The notes: a model not told the origin generated them from the letters alone. Positions 1 through 10,605 are shown, numbered from the stretch's first letter. The stretch is DNA of 64,000 nucleotides from Candidatus Nanopelagicales bacterium (GCA_018401415.1 JAGYKV010000017.1:62001-126000); one strand, 5' to 3'. Numbers and translations are program-made.

Positions 1-1216
1 CAACCGAAATCAACTCACGCGGATCAATTTCACGGTAATCCATCCATTCGGTTCCGTGAATAATCAGGTCCGCATCGGTGGCAGCTTTGGTGATATCGGT
101 GGAATAGGTCAGTGTGGGGTAGACCCGCTCGGCATTGACAGTTCCTTTGGGATCGTGGACAACAACAACCGCACCGGCATTGGCCAGCGCCACGGCAACA
201 TCCAATGACGGTGAGTCCCGGACATCGTCACTATCGGGTTTGAAGGTGGCACCGAAAATACAAATGTTTTTACCGCGCAGCACACCCCCCAATTCGTGGG
301 TGGCAAGGTCAACGGTGTGACTCCTGCGACGAAGGTTGATTTGATCCACCTCGCGCAAGAACGTCAGAGCTTCCTCGGCACCGAGTTCACCCGCACGTGC
401 CATGAAGGCTCGAATATCTTTTGGTAGACACCCGCCACCAAATCCCAAACCGGCATTGAGGAATCGGTTACCTATTCGAGTGTCGTGGCCAATTGCCTCG
501 GCAAGTTGCACGACATCTGCTCCGGCTGCTTCACACACTTCAGCCATGGCATTAATAAAGGAAATCTTGGTGGCAAGGAAAGAGTTCGCAGCCACCTTGA
601 CCAATTCCGCTGTGGGGAAATCGGTGACAAGAAATGGCGTGCCCTTGGCAATCAGTGGTGCATACACCTCGCGCAGGGTTGCCTCCGCCTGCGCGGACTT
701 CACCCCGATCACCAGGCGATCGGGTTCGAGGGTGTCCTGCACCGCAAAGCCTTCACGTAAAAACTCTGGGTTCCACGCGAGGTCAACACCGGGCGCAGCC
801 AGCGCCAGTTGCTGGGCAATTGCAGCGGCCGTGCCGACGGGAACGGTGGACTTGCCCACAACAAGATCACCGTCCTTGAGGTGCGGGGCGAGTGAGGTCA
901 CCGATCCGAAAACCTGGGTCATGTCGGCGGCGTAGGAACCGGACTGCTGGGGGGTGCCCACGCAAATGAAATGCACCGTGGCGAATTCGGCGGCCTCCTC
1001 AAACGAGGTGGTGAATCGCAGACGCCCCGCTTGAATATTTCGTTGGAGAACTTCCTCGAGTTCGGGTTCATAAAACGGGACCTGACCGTCATTGAGGAGG
1101 TCAACTTTGCCCGGCACAACATCAAGTCCGATCACCTCAAAACCCAAATCCGCCATGCAGGCGGCATGGGTAGCTCCGAGATAGCCGGTTCCAATTACCG
1201 AGAGGCGCAGACTCAT
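1..1216 (-). CDS. ugd: UDP-glucose 6-dehydrogenase, 3' end outside window
   Basis: This enzyme oxidises UDP-glucose to UDP-glucuronate with two NAD+ in the cytoplasm. The reading frame opens with ATG at 1216 and runs without a stop to the window edge (405 codons seen). The N-terminus has the Rossmann motif VIGTGYLGATHA (about residues 6-17). The central dimerisation region is followed by GFGGGCLPKD with the catalytic Cys near residue 263. The C-terminal UDP-binding domain begins near FGATFKPDSDDVRDSP. All are typical of the UDP-glucose/GDP-mannose dehydrogenase family; the TuaD/Ugd subtype fits best because the neighbours make a surface polymer. It is divergent from the glycosyltransferase locus that starts about 60 bases away, so the two probably share a promoter region. 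A GDP-mannose dehydrogenase is less likely but cannot be excluded by eye. Confidence 0.93.
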   Translation of the reverse strand, partial: MSLRLSVIGTGYLGATHAACMADLGFEVIGLDVVPGKVDLLNDGQVPFYEPELEEVLQRNIQAGRLRFTTSFEEAAEFATVHFICVGTPQQSGSYAADMTQVFGSVTSLAPHLKDGDLVVGKSTVPVGTAAAIAQQLALAAPGVDLAWNPEFLREGFAVQDTLEPDRLVIGVKSAQAEATLREVYAPLIAKGTPFLVTDFPTAELVKVAANSFLATKISFINAMAEVCEAAGADVVQLAEAIGHDTRIGNRFLNAGLGFGGGCLPKDIRAFMARAGELGAEEALTFLREVDQINLRRRSHTVDLATHELGGVLRGKNICIFGATFKPDSDDVRDSPSLDVAVALANAGAVVVVHDPKGTVNAERVYPTLTYSTDITKAATDADLIIHGTEWMDYREIDPRELISV

Positions 1217-1278
1217 GCAGACAAGGTTAGCCATATCAACGACCAGAAAGGCATCTCCGACCCCCTAAAGTGTTGACC

Positions 1279-2848
1279 GTGAGAGGGTCATCTCGCCGAT
1301 CGGGCGCAAACAATGAGCGCGAGGCCAAGATCCGCGACCTGGGTCAGGGTCGGTTCAAGATCACCGTGACCAACCGCGACGCCCTCAGAGCCCTTATTTC
1401 AGCAAGTGCCAGCGATTCCCGGCCGGTGAACGCCCTCACCGTGGTGGTCACCAACGCCAAAGCCCCCCAATGGGGTTGGTCGGGCCGGCCCGGAATCCAA
1501 CCGGTGAGCGCCTCGCTGGTCTGGAATGACTCGGGATTCGAATCAGAATTGGTTTTCGGGAAACCGGTCACGCTCTCGGTCGCGCTGGCGGCCGTTGCCC
1601 GCATGAGCATTCCGCTGCCCACCGGATCACGCGCACCCGATATTGCGTGGGTGCCCACCGCATTGCCCGAGTCAGGATTGGCAGGTGAAACCCTGACCGA
1701 ATTTGTGACCCAGGAGAGCGATCCGCACCTGCGGTTCACCGACCTTGTTATTACCGATTCCACGGTGGTGAGTGTTGGCCATGGATCCCTGATTCAGGTA
1801 AATGGAAATCGTTGGCTGGGATCCAGTACCGCCCGAGATGTGTATGTCGATCCACTTGTGCATCGACCGATTGGTCGCCGGTCTGTTTGTAATGAAATCG
1901 GTAGTGACCGTTGCTGAATTAGATCTTCCGGAGTACCTGACCACACCAGATGTCCGCTCCCTCAAAGATATCTGCGTTGTGAGCGGCGCAGAGTCTTTGA
2001 CCGAACAGCAAAGAGTCCAGTTGCGGGCAAGTGGGGTTGTTCTTTCGAATAATCCGATTGATGCGAGTGAGATTGACGCGATTTCAGTTGCCGGGCGCTG
2101 CATTGCCTTGCGCGAACACACGGCGCAACCACTGATGTACGGCTGGCCCAGTGTCACCATGATTCTGCCAACCCACCGACCTGATTTCCTGCATCGCATT
2201 GTCGAAATGCTGTCCCAGCAGACCTACCCGGTACTTGAATTGGTGGTGTTGACCCACGGATTCGATCTCGATGACCACATTGGGTCGCACCTCTCGGAAT
2301 TGCGATACCCCGTGATTCATCAGGAATTACCGGCGCATGTCAACCTGGGTGAGGTTCTCGCAGTGGGAACTTCGCTGGCAAGTGGCGAGTTAATCACCAA
2401 AATCGACGACGATGATTTTTATGGCCCCGAGCATGTGTGGGATTTGGTCACGGCTCGCATGTACTCAGGTGCACAAATTGTGGGTAAGGCACTCGACCAT
2501 ATTTATTTGGCCGCCCAGGATCGCACCGTGTTCCGCCCAACCTACGCCGCCGAGAAGTACGCCGACTTTGTCGCCGGAGGCACCATGCTGATTTCCCAGG
2601 GAGACCTGCGGTCGGTGGGCGGTTGGCGCCCTGTTCCCAAATCGGTGGATCGCGCATTACTGGATCGTGTTGCCCAACACGGGGGATTGATCTACCGAAC
2701 ACATGGTCGTGGCTATATCTATGTGCGTCATGGGGATGTGCACACAAATACTTCGGTGGTTTCCGATGCACACTTTGAAACAAAAACCCAAGGGTTCACC
2801 GAAGGTGTAGACCATTCGGTGCTCGCGGATTACGGATCCTTCGCGTGA
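1279..2848 (+). CDS. family 2 glycosyltransferase, split by a frameshift
   Basis: Two overlapping reading frames look like one broken gene. The first (GTG at 1270 or 1279, ending at 1917) codes an N-terminal domain of about 200 residues that I do not recognise. The second frame (open from before 1802 to 2848) carries the GT2 domain: PSVTMILPTHRPDF at its start and TKIDDDDFYGPEH, the acidic nucleotide-sugar and metal site, in the middle. Removing one C from the CC at 1867-1868 joins the frames smoothly as DPLVHRRLVAGLFVMKSVV and gives a protein of about 520 residues. If the frames are truly separate, the second protein could start at ATG 1892, but no Shine-Dalgarno sequence is visible there. 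The stop overlaps the next gene's GTG by 4 bases, so they are co-translated. Acceptor and donor are unknown. Confidence 0.7.
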
Positions 2849-3825
2849 GTTCACTTCCCAGTGTGGCAATCGTGATGGCGATTCTCAATGAAGAGAAACA
2901 CATTGCGCAGGCGGTTGATCGCCTGCTGCAACAGGATTACCCGGGTCAGATATCCATTGTGATCGCGGTGGGACCGAGCCGCGATCGAACATCAGCTGTC
3001 GTTGACCAACTTGTTGCACAACACCCGAGTGTTCTTCGGGTGGAAAATCCGAGTGGACGTACGCCTGCTGGGCTCAATGCCGCTATTGCTGCAACACCGG
3101 CTGAAGTAATTGTTCGAGTGGATGGCCATGCACTCGTTCCCAAAGATTATGTCCGGCAAGGAGTTGAAACACTGCACCGAAGCGGGGCAGACAATGTCGG
3201 CGGAATCATGGACGCCGAGGGGGTCACACCCTTTCAGCGGGCGGTTGCCGCAGCCATGACATCCAAGTTCGGAGTCGGCGGAGCCGCATTCCACGTGGGG
3301 GGTTCAGAAGGAGTGGCCCTCACCGTGTATTTGGGGTGTTTTAGAAGAAGTGCCCTCGATCGTGTTGGTGGCTACGACGAATCCATGATCCGGGCACAAG
3401 ACTGGGAAATGAACTACCGAATCCGAGCCACCGGAGGGCAGGTGTGGTTCACCCCGCACATGCGAGTGAAGTATCGCCCTCGCCCGACCCCCACCGATCT
3501 TGCCCAGCAGTATTTCGGCTACGGAACCTGGCGCAGGGAAGTCGCCCGCCGCTACCCGGACACGGTCTCGGTCCGTTACCTGGCAGCACCGGCCATGGTG
3601 CTCACCGTCACCGTGGGAATCCTGCTCGCAATCGTGGGTCTTGCTCTGGGTATTACCTGGCTCAGCGTTCTCGGGCTTGTTCCCCTCGTGATTTATCTAT
3701 TGGGCGTGACGTACGCGAGTGCGATCGCGGGACGAGGGGCTAGTCGACTTAATCTCTTGAGAGTTTTCCCGATCATGCATTTTTCATGGGGCACCGGATA
3801 CCTATTGGGAAGAGCCCGGTCCTAG
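2845..3825 (+). CDS. family 2 glycosyltransferase, ExoA-like, membrane-attached
   Basis: A 326-residue glycosyltransferase that probably adds a sugar to a lipid-linked intermediate at the inner face of the membrane. The GT-A domain fills residues 1-230: VAIVMAILNEEKHIAQAV at the N-terminus, VRVDGHALVP as the DxD-like site and RAQDWEMNYRIRATGG as the ED/Y acceptor-base region. The C-terminal 80 residues form two or three hydrophobic helices (around TVTVGILLAIVGLALGI), as in ExoA-type transferases of exopolysaccharide pathways. It starts at GTG, overlapping the previous stop by 4 bases, and is intact, unlike its neighbours on both sides. The sugar specificity cannot be read from the sequence. 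Confidence 0.85.
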   Translation: MSSLPSVAIVMAILNEEKHIAQAVDRLLQQDYPGQISIVIAVGPSRDRTSAVVDQLVAQHPSVLRVENPSGRTPAGLNAAIAATPAEVIVRVDGHALVPKDYVRQGVETLHRSGADNVGGIMDAEGVTPFQRAVAAAMTSKFGVGGAAFHVGGSEGVALTVYLGCFRRSALDRVGGYDESMIRAQDWEMNYRIRATGGQVWFTPHMRVKYRPRPTPTDLAQQYFGYGTWRREVARRYPDTVSVRYLAAPAMVLTVTVGILLAIVGLALGITWLSVLGLVPLVIYLLGVTYASAIAGRGASRLNLLRVFPIMHFSWGTGYLLGRARS

Positions 3826-3827
3826 CC

Positions 3828-4742
3828 ATGTCACTCATTCGGAAAAATCGGAAGCAGAAGTGGGCGATTATTACTTCTGCGCCCAAAGGTGAGGCCGGTC
3901 GACGGTGGGGTGATTACTGGTTTGCCCAGGATCTCGCCCAGGCATTGATCGCCGAAGGTGTTGACGCTTCAGTAGTTTCACGCGCTGGAGCAAACTCACC
4001 CGCACGCGATCACGACGATGTTGTTGTGGTTTTGCGTGGGCTTCGTCGAGTTGTTCCCAGCAACCAATCCGCTCAGTGGTTTCTGTGGGTGATCTCCCAC
4101 CCCGAGCTCGTGGAGCCAGAGGAAATCAATCAGTTCACGGCAGCATTTGCCGCGAGTGAGTCGTGGAACCCCGGTGGAGATATGGGAACGTTCACGCCGT
4201 TACTGCAAGCAACAAATGTGGATCGATTCACACCCGTTGATCATCCTGATAAATCCGGTGTTCTTTTCATTGGCTCCACGCGCGGTGAGTTTCGCCCGAT
4301 TGTTCGCGATGCCCTTGAGCAAGGGATCCCGCTTTCCCTGTATGGGGTTGGCTGGTCGGAATTCGTTGACCCGGCACTGATTGCCGGCGAGTTCATGGAC
4401 AACGCGGATCTCCCGGCCGCGTATGCGAATGCCGCATTGGTGCTCAATGATCACCACGGTGAAATGGCGGCGAGTGGTTTCCTGTCCAATCGACTTTTTG
4501 ATGCAGTTGCAGCGGGTGCCCGCGTGGTGAGTGATCCAGCACTCGGATTGGCGGAGGTATTCGGCTCCAGTGTTGTTGAGTATCAGTCACCGGAGCAATT
4601 GGCCGAAATCGCCGCAAACCCCGATGCATTCTTCCCTGACCCAAACTCAGCGGAAGCCCGCGCAGATCGTGATCGAATTCGCAATGAACACAATTTTCGT
4701 GCGCGTGCCCGTTACCTGATTGAGCAGGCCAATCGTGGTTGA
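3828..4742 (+). CDS. CgeB/GT1-like glycosyltransferase
   Basis: A 304-residue protein with the pattern of the group-1-like, CgeB-type glycosyltransferases (GT-B fold). Visible hallmarks are TSAPKGEAGRRWGDYWFA near the N-terminus, the domain-linking VLFIGSTRGEFRP, and the C-terminal donor-site region ASGFLSNRLFDAVAAGARVV followed by the terminal SPEQLAEIA helix. I chose ATG 3828, two bases after the preceding stop, over an upstream start inside the previous gene. The end overlaps the next gene's GTG 4735 by 8 bases. It has no membrane segment, so it is a cytoplasmic or peripheral enzyme. The donor sugar is unknown. Confidence 0.72.
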   Translation: MSLIRKNRKQKWAIITSAPKGEAGRRWGDYWFAQDLAQALIAEGVDASVVSRAGANSPARDHDDVVVVLRGLRRVVPSNQSAQWFLWVISHPELVEPEEINQFTAAFAASESWNPGGDMGTFTPLLQATNVDRFTPVDHPDKSGVLFIGSTRGEFRPIVRDALEQGIPLSLYGVGWSEFVDPALIAGEFMDNADLPAAYANAALVLNDHHGEMAASGFLSNRLFDAVAAGARVVSDPALGLAEVFGSSVVEYQSPEQLAEIAANPDAFFPDPNSAEARADRDRIRNEHNFRARARYLIEQANRG

Positions 4743-6782
4743 TGTTTCTGTTATTTTGATCGGGTACAACGATGCCCGGCAGGTTGCCCGTCGGCACTGG
4801 CATCCATTCAAGATCAATCACTGCGCTCCATTGAAATTATTGCGGTCGATGATCACTCGACCGATGATTCACTCGCAATTCTTGAGTCAGCGGCGAAGTT
4901 GGATCCGCGCATTCGTGTGGTGCAGTTACCCACCAACTCAGGGGGCTGCAGCGCCCCGCGTAATCGCGGTCTTGAGCTTGCGACCGGCGAGTTCGTCATG
5001 TTCTGTGACTCAGATGACACTCTCGATCGGCATGCGTGTCGAAATTTGGTGACCGCCGCCCGTAGCATGAACGCTGATCTTGTGGTCGGTGCTGCTGAGC
5101 GCCACATACTTGATACCGGTGAAAAAAAGCTCTGGTGGCCCGAACTTCACTCGAGCGCTCGGGTAGTTGAACAACTTGGTGATTGCACCGATTTGCTCTA
5201 CGACACAATTTCGGTCAATAAGATTTATCGGCGCGAATTTTTGCTTTCACATTCAATAACTTTTCCAGAGGGTTTACTTTTCGAGGACCAGCTCTTCACC
5301 CTCGAGGCCTACCTGACTGCCCAAAGAATCGGGATCATCCCTGAAGTGGTGTATCGCTGGAATGTGGTGCGCACTGACGGCACCCAATCAATTACCCAAT
5401 CCCGCAAGGATCTGCGCAATCTGGGTGATCGCATTGAGATCAATAAACGCATGGACCAACTACTTGCTGCGCACCCGGACATTGCCACGGCAAAAAATAT
5501 TAAGTTCCTCCGCCACGAGGCATCGCTCTACCTGACCACCATTTTTCAAGCCGATCCACAAACCGCGGAACAATTGGCACAGGCACTAGCCGATTACTGC
5601 CGCACCATTGAGGTGGAGGCCTACGGCCATGTTCGCCCCGGTATTCGCATTGCGCTGTATTACCTGTTGGCGGGGGACAACGAGAACCTGATCACAAGTT
5701 TGCGGTGGGAAAAGGGCGGTGGTGTGATCGCGACCGAATTGGAATTCACCCCCACCGGGCAGGTGTACTGGCAACCGGACCGGGGCGATCTACTGGGCCG
5801 GTCAGCGCAATGGTGGCTCGATGCCACACCACTGCATGTACCGCTGATCCCGCCTGCTCGGCGGCGTTATCTGCACACCTGGACAGCAACCGACCAGATC
5901 ACCACCGTGGATCCCTTTGGCGAAATCAATGAAGATACTGTCGCCGAGTTGATTTTCATTGAAGAGCGCACCGGCGCATTGGCTTCGGTGCCTTTGCGGT
6001 TTGCCTCTCGTCATGCAGAGACAATCACCTGGCAACTGAACTTGAATTCGTTGGCTTTGATTCAGGATCGCGGGATTAATTCCACTGAGCGGGGCACCGT
6101 TGTTGTGCGGATTCAGGATGCCCCAGGTGTTTGGCACAATCGAAGTTCCCTCACCGACCGGTCGGGTCTGCATGCAGATACATCACTGGACCTCAGTTCA
6201 TTCGCAAGTTTCGATTGCGCTGATTCACTTGTGCTGGATACAACCGCACAAGGACCGCTGACCTGGTCAGCATCAGGTACATCAAAAAGCCTTGGTTCGG
6301 TAGCGAGGAAGCTCAGACGCAAAATTGCTCCCGGCTTTACCCAACCTTCCACCGTATTCGATGTACCCGCGGATCGGCCGATTTTTCTCTATGCACCTGC
6401 TGCACTTCCCACTTTTGATACCCGGATGACCCGCTTTGATACCCAAGCGTGGATCGATGAATTTGGAACAGATGCGTATTTGCTGATCCCGCAGGAACCG
6501 TTCACCCCGGCACCAGCGCGTTTCACATATGCCTATCGCACGTACTCGCCACAACGTTTCACCGCGGCGCACGCTGCCGCGCAGTTCGTGATCACCGATT
6601 CACCGGAGTTGTTAACGAGTGAGCATGCCATTGCGTACCGGCAGGACCTCGGTGCGGCTCGGTACCTGCTGCCGGCATTGAACACCTCGGCACTGCACAC
6701 CACGGTATTGCAGACAACACAAGAACTCCACGCCCGGGTGCGACACATTCTTGACCAGAACAACGCGGGTGGTACGCCATGA
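4735..6782 (+). CDS. GT2 glycosyltransferase with CDP-glycerol-transferase-like tail, frameshifted
   Basis: The gene begins at GTG 4735 inside the end of its neighbour. The frame is lost at the GG of 4793-4794; restoring one G gives ARRALASIQDQSLRSIEII and continues into the long frame ending at 6782, about 680 residues. The GT-A domain (residues 1-220) has VSVILIGYNDARQVA, AVDDHSTDD, a SAPRNRGLELATGEF segment and the CDSDD nucleotide-sugar site. The middle is a beta-rich region like the accessory domain of teichoic-acid glycosyltransferases. The last 150 residues resemble the end of a TagF/TagB GT-B domain (TYSPQRFTAAHAAAQFVITD, then SPELLTSEHAIAYRQDLG). This suggests a transferase adding sugar or alditol-phosphate units to a wall polymer. 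The tail is shorter than a full TagF domain and may be structural only. Confidence 0.72.
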
Positions 6783-7848
6783 GCACCTATGTGATCACGG
6801 CGAACAATATTGCTGAACTCGGCGGGGCCCAACATGTTGCCCACACACTGGCACGTGGATTGGTCTCCCGCGGACACTCGGTCTACCTGGTGGGCATCAC
6901 GCCCGTTGCTGATCCGCACCCGTATTCCGGTCGAGGGTTACACCACGCTGACATTGATGCCGGAAATCTGGCCGGAGAAAACCAGCACCAATGGTGAGCT
7001 GCGAGCGAATCTTCGCGCTCACGCTGTGACCGAGTTACGGTCGCTCCTGAAATCCCTTGGGGGTGCGAATATTGTGGCTACCCAATTGTGGTCACTGGAG
7101 ATTGTGCTGGATGCTCTGCCGGCGAACTCCGGATCCATTTCCGGTAATCGGTCAGTATCACGGTTCATTTGCGGCAGCGGCAGGTGGCCGGGATATTCAC
7201 CGAGTTCAGAAGTTGGCTGGGGCATGTGAATACTTCGCGGTCCTCAGTGCCGAAGATGCCGAGGCATTTGCCGCTGCCGGATTGAGCAATGTGGTCGCAC
7301 TTGGTAATCCAAACACCATCACAAATCAGCAATTTACCGAAGCTACGGCCGAGGTGCGCGGTAACACCATTGATTACATCGGTCGACTCTCCGTAGAAAA
7401 GGGACCAGACCTGCTCCTGGATGCATGGGAATTACAACCTCCCGCAGGGTTCACCCTTCGCCTGACGGGCAGTGGTCCCATGGAGGCTGAGCTGATCAAT
7501 CGCAAACTAGAAAATGTTGAGTTCTGTGCACCGGTAACTGATGCCGCACCGATTATTGCGACTTCGAGGGTTGTTGTTATTCCATCGCGTACCGAAGGTG
7601 CACCACTCGTACTGGCAGAAGCACTGGCACTGGGGACTTCGGTCGTTGTCACCGATGTGTCATCGGGTATCCGCGAAATGGTGGCGGGAAACCCACGGGC
7701 GGTGCTGGTGGAGCGTGAAAGCGCTCCTGCAATTGCTGAAGGAATTTCCAGAGCCCTGACCTTGTCTCCGGATCCAGATCCAATCCTGCCGAATGACTCC
7801 GCGATTTTTGAGAAATGGGAACAGTTATTCGCTACAGATGCGAATTAG
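6779..7848 (+). CDS. family 4 glycosyltransferase, two frameshifts
   Basis: ATG 6779 overlaps the preceding stop (ATGA). Three frames in a row carry one protein: residues 1-48 with NNIAELGGAQHVAHTLARGL, the glycine-rich loop of GT4 enzymes; a middle part from about 6927 to 7129; and a C-terminal part to 7848. Deleting one T at 6925-6926 and one C at 7129-7130 restores a continuous 355-residue GT4 enzyme. The C-terminal donor domain has IDYIGRLSVEKGPDLLLDAW and the EX7E-type motif SRTEGAPLVLAEALALG. The family transfers sugars from nucleotide donors with retention. As written, the protein could not be made whole; either the reference has errors or the gene is decaying. It converges on and overlaps the next gene by 17 bases if that gene's frame is repaired. 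Confidence 0.75.
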
Positions 7849-8525
7849 CGCGGGTTAAGTCTTCTTCGAAATCAACTTCAACTGCATAAAGATCTGAAAT
7901 ATCGATCGGTATGAATTTCGGTGGAATCTTTCTCGATGGTGATTTCAATGCCTCGTTCAAAATAGTCACCATCCTCGCAAGCCGCTAATCCTGCGATCAG
8001 ATTGGCTTTGTCTTTGTCGGCCACAAAGTTAATGCCCACGGACTCACCCAGAGCATCGACAACCTGCTTGGAAAGTTCGCTGATTAATCCGCTGGAATCG
8101 ACCCGGTACTTGACTTCTTCCTCACCCACCGTTGCGGTATTCACGCACACGAAGGATTCATCGCGATCAATATATTCCTGGACGCGATCGAGGACGCGAG
8201 GATCAAAAACAACATCGCCATTCATCCAGAGAACGCCACCGGGGCCAGACAGGCGTAATGCTTTGAGCAGACTTCTATTGGTGTTGGTTTGGTCATACGA
8301 CTCGTTATACACATACAGGTTGTTCGGGAAGGACTCAATGATCAGCTCCAATTTGAAACCAATCACGGTCATGATTCGAAGTTCGTCACCATATGCCTTG
8401 GTGAGGTTGTCCACCTGCTGACGCATGATTGTTCGGCCATCAGAGAGGGGTGTGAGGGGTTTGGGCCACGGTCGACCGAGTCGAGTGCCCATGCCGGCCG
8501 CGAGAATTACCGCTGTCTGAGTCAC
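7832..8525 (-). CDS. nucleotidyltransferase (LicC/IspD-like), frameshift near 3' end
   Basis: A small NTP-transferase: ILAAGMGTRLGRPWPKPL at the N-terminus is the nucleotide-binding signature, and LWMNGDVVFDPRV carries the metal-binding Asp. Such enzymes activate sugar-phosphates or alditol/choline phosphates with NTP or CTP. As read, the frame stops at 7878 after an unnatural tail. Removing one A of the run at 7929-7931 gives EKIPPKFIPIDISDLYAVEV and an end at 7832, which is the expected C-terminal metal site of this family (DLYAVEVDFEEDL). That repaired end overlaps the convergent glycosyltransferase by 17 bases. A cytidylyltransferase feeding the CDP-alcohol enzymes nearby is an attractive guess, not shown by the sequence. 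Confidence 0.75.
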
Positions 8526-8534
8526 GGAAAGAGC

Positions 8535-9794
8535 CTACTCACCGATTGATCGAATGCGTTGTAGTCCTTGCAGGGTGACATCGTGATCGTGAATGGCCGA
8601 GGTGAGTTCCCGCCAAAACTTTTCAGTGCTGGCACCCTCGGTCACATCGCCAAAATAATAGGTGCGCATTGCATCGCGTTGATTCCTGTGGGTGTCTTCT
8701 TCTAATTCGGCCGCAATCAGGCTGCTGAGTTTCGACACCGAGTTCATGTCAATGACCTGACAGGCAGATGTCACCGGGGAGTCGCTGAGCAATAGATCAG
8801 GGTTACTTCGTCGATCGGTCACCATGATTGGCGCGGCCGGAGCGAGATAGAGGTGGTCAAGGGTGACACTGGAAACATCGGCAATCAATAGATCTGTTTC
8901 TGGTAAGACTCCGAGAATGTCGCCGCCAGACAGATAACGGTGTTCACCACCCGCGTTCTTGATGAGTTCCACGATTTCTTTGTGTCTGGCTCGCACATTC
9001 GGATCGGCAGAGTCGATCACTCTCGGATGCGGCTTGTACACAAATCTGGCTCCTGGCACCGCGAGGGCTGCAGTTGCAATGGCAACACCATAAATGTCAA
9101 CGGATGTGTAGTTATTTGCTTCGTCTTCGCCCTCCCAGGTAGGGGCATAGGTAATGGTCTTCAGGGCCGTGTGCGGGAGAGGGTTTTGTGCATCCAAGTC
9201 AAGTTGAGGTCGACCAACGGGCACAAGGTGCGATAGGTCAAACCACGCAATGGTGGCTCGGTGTCGATCAATGGCGGCTTGACCTGCAACAAAGACTTTG
9301 TCATATGCCTTGGCCTGATTGCTGACCATGCAAATTTTGTCACTCTCGCCATGATTGACGTGAATGTGCACAGCCTGTTGAAATGACAGTGATTGAAAAT
9401 TTGTCCAGCCGTTGTTGACATAAATAACGGCATGGAAACTGGCTCGGTCATATAGGGCCATGAGATCCTCGTACCGGGGAACCAGCAACACCTGCAAACT
9501 CGTGATTTTCTGAAGCTCTAAATATGACTCGATATTGCGTGCCACCACAATCGTGGTGAGATCGCTGCGCTGTTCAAAAATGGGGAGCCACTGGGTGAGT
9601 TGATACAACTTGGCCGGCTGATCGGCGAAATACAGAGCAATATCCGCGCGGGGAATATTGTCCAATTCGAAGCCCTCCGGCTCCATGCTGCCGAAATCTC
9701 GCATGCGGCGACCGAGCCCACGGGCAATCCGCTTGGCAAAAAGGCCCGCGGCGCTGTTTTTGCTCTTCTGGGAACTGGACGCCACGTGCTGCAC
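8535..9794 (-). CDS. CDP-glycerol glycerophosphotransferase family protein (TagB/TagF-like)
   Basis: This 419-residue protein resembles teichoic-acid polymerases and primases, which transfer glycerol-phosphate or other alditol-phosphate from a CDP donor at the cytoplasmic membrane. Family features seen: HVNHGESDK (acceptor domain), ITYAPTWEGEDE, VYKPHPRVIDS (the HP-containing donor loop) and LIADVSSVTLDHLYLA, which matches the D-x-SSV-x-D-L signature before the CDP pocket. The start is uncertain: GTG 9794, GTG 9785 or ATG 9704 are all in frame, and the divergent permease begins about 14 bases from the first. The closely following nucleotidyltransferase (9 bases) is in the same operon and may make the CDP-linked substrate. 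Polymerase versus single-addition enzyme cannot be decided. Confidence 0.82.
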   Translation of the reverse strand: MQHVASSSQKSKNSAAGLFAKRIARGLGRRMRDFGSMEPEGFELDNIPRADIALYFADQPAKLYQLTQWLPIFEQRSDLTTIVVARNIESYLELQKITSLQVLLVPRYEDLMALYDRASFHAVIYVNNGWTNFQSLSFQQAVHIHVNHGESDKICMVSNQAKAYDKVFVAGQAAIDRHRATIAWFDLSHLVPVGRPQLDLDAQNPLPHTALKTITYAPTWEGEDEANNYTSVDIYGVAIATAALAVPGARFVYKPHPRVIDSADPNVRARHKEIVELIKNAGGEHRYLSGGDILGVLPETDLLIADVSSVTLDHLYLAPAAPIMVTDRRSNPDLLLSDSPVTSACQVIDMNSVSKLSSLIAAELEEDTHRNQRDAMRTYYFGDVTEGASTEKFWRELTSAIHDHDVTLQGLQRIRSIGE

Positions 9795-9807
9795 GATACG
9801 ACAAGAG

Positions 9808-10602
9808 GTGTCATCTAATGTAAACGCCGTGCGCGTCCTTTGGGAGCACCGCCAAGTGCTCCGCATGCTGGTCTTACGGGACCTGCAACGCCAATACACC
9901 AAATTCCGCCTGGGTTACCTCTGGTCCCTGCTGGAACCCCTCGGCATGGCACTCGTGCTATGGCTAGTCTTTTCGGTTCTTCTGGGCGAGCGAGCCCTTG
10001 GATTACAGCCCTACCTGCTGTTTCTGTCCGTGGCCATTTTGCCGTGGTGGTGGTTTCTCAAGAGTGTGCAGGCCTCCACCAAAATCTTCCGGCGAATGCG
10101 AGGTGAGATCGCTTTCTCGGGGCTTCCGTTGCAGATCTGGGTTTTCCGCACCGTGATTTCATCCATGGTGGAATTCATTTTCTCGCTCCCGGTGATCGTG
10201 ATCGCTATGGCGGTCACGGGTTTCCTCCCAGGACCATTGATCGTACTGTTCCCGGTTGCAATTGCCCTGCAATTTCTTTTGCTGTATGGAATCGGGTTAC
10301 TCGTGGCTTCCTTAAGTGTTGTTGCCCCCGATGTCACCCGGGTTGTCAAGATCATTCTTCGGGCAATGTTTTATCTCTCGCCGATTTTGTATTCGATTTC
10401 AAATATCCCTGCCAGCGTGCAACCGATTGCTGCCCTGAATCCACTCGTCGGCATTCTGGGCCTGTACCGCATTGGTTGGTGGCCAGAAGAACAAACTTCC
10501 GCCTGGGCATTGGTCACGTCACTTTCGGTGGCCGCAGGATTCCTCATTGCCGGGCTGATCACATTTAAGAGACTTAAACCCAGAATTCTGAAGGAGGCGT
10601 GA
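9808..10602 (+). CDS. ABC-2 type polysaccharide/teichoic acid export permease (Wzm/TagG-like)
   Basis: A 264-residue integral membrane protein with about six predicted helices. The cytoplasmic amphipathic start (VLRMLVLRDLQRQYTKFRLG) is the gating-helix region typical of Wzm/TagG permeases, followed by YLWSLLEPLGMALVLWLVFS. The loop RMRGEIAFSGLPLQIWVFR and the end segment LNPLVGILGLYRIGWWPEE also match the family. It should move a lipid-linked glycopolymer out across the membrane. GTG 9808 was chosen because family similarity starts there; the region upstream codes the divergent gene. The stop lies 3 bases before the next gene's GTG, and the ATPase partner follows directly, although that partner looks inactive. 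Confidence 0.88.
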   Translation: MSSNVNAVRVLWEHRQVLRMLVLRDLQRQYTKFRLGYLWSLLEPLGMALVLWLVFSVLLGERALGLQPYLLFLSVAILPWWWFLKSVQASTKIFRRMRGEIAFSGLPLQIWVFRTVISSMVEFIFSLPVIVIAMAVTGFLPGPLIVLFPVAIALQFLLLYGIGLLVASLSVVAPDVTRVVKIILRAMFYLSPILYSISNIPASVQPIAALNPLVGILGLYRIGWWPEEQTSAWALVTSLSVAAGFLIAGLITFKRLKPRILKEA

Positions 10603-10605
10603 TCG

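Noticed and set aside
7019..7225. Small minus-strand frame inside the GT4 gene
   Set aside because: Shadow of the coding strand; the region is explained by the frameshifted glycosyltransferase.
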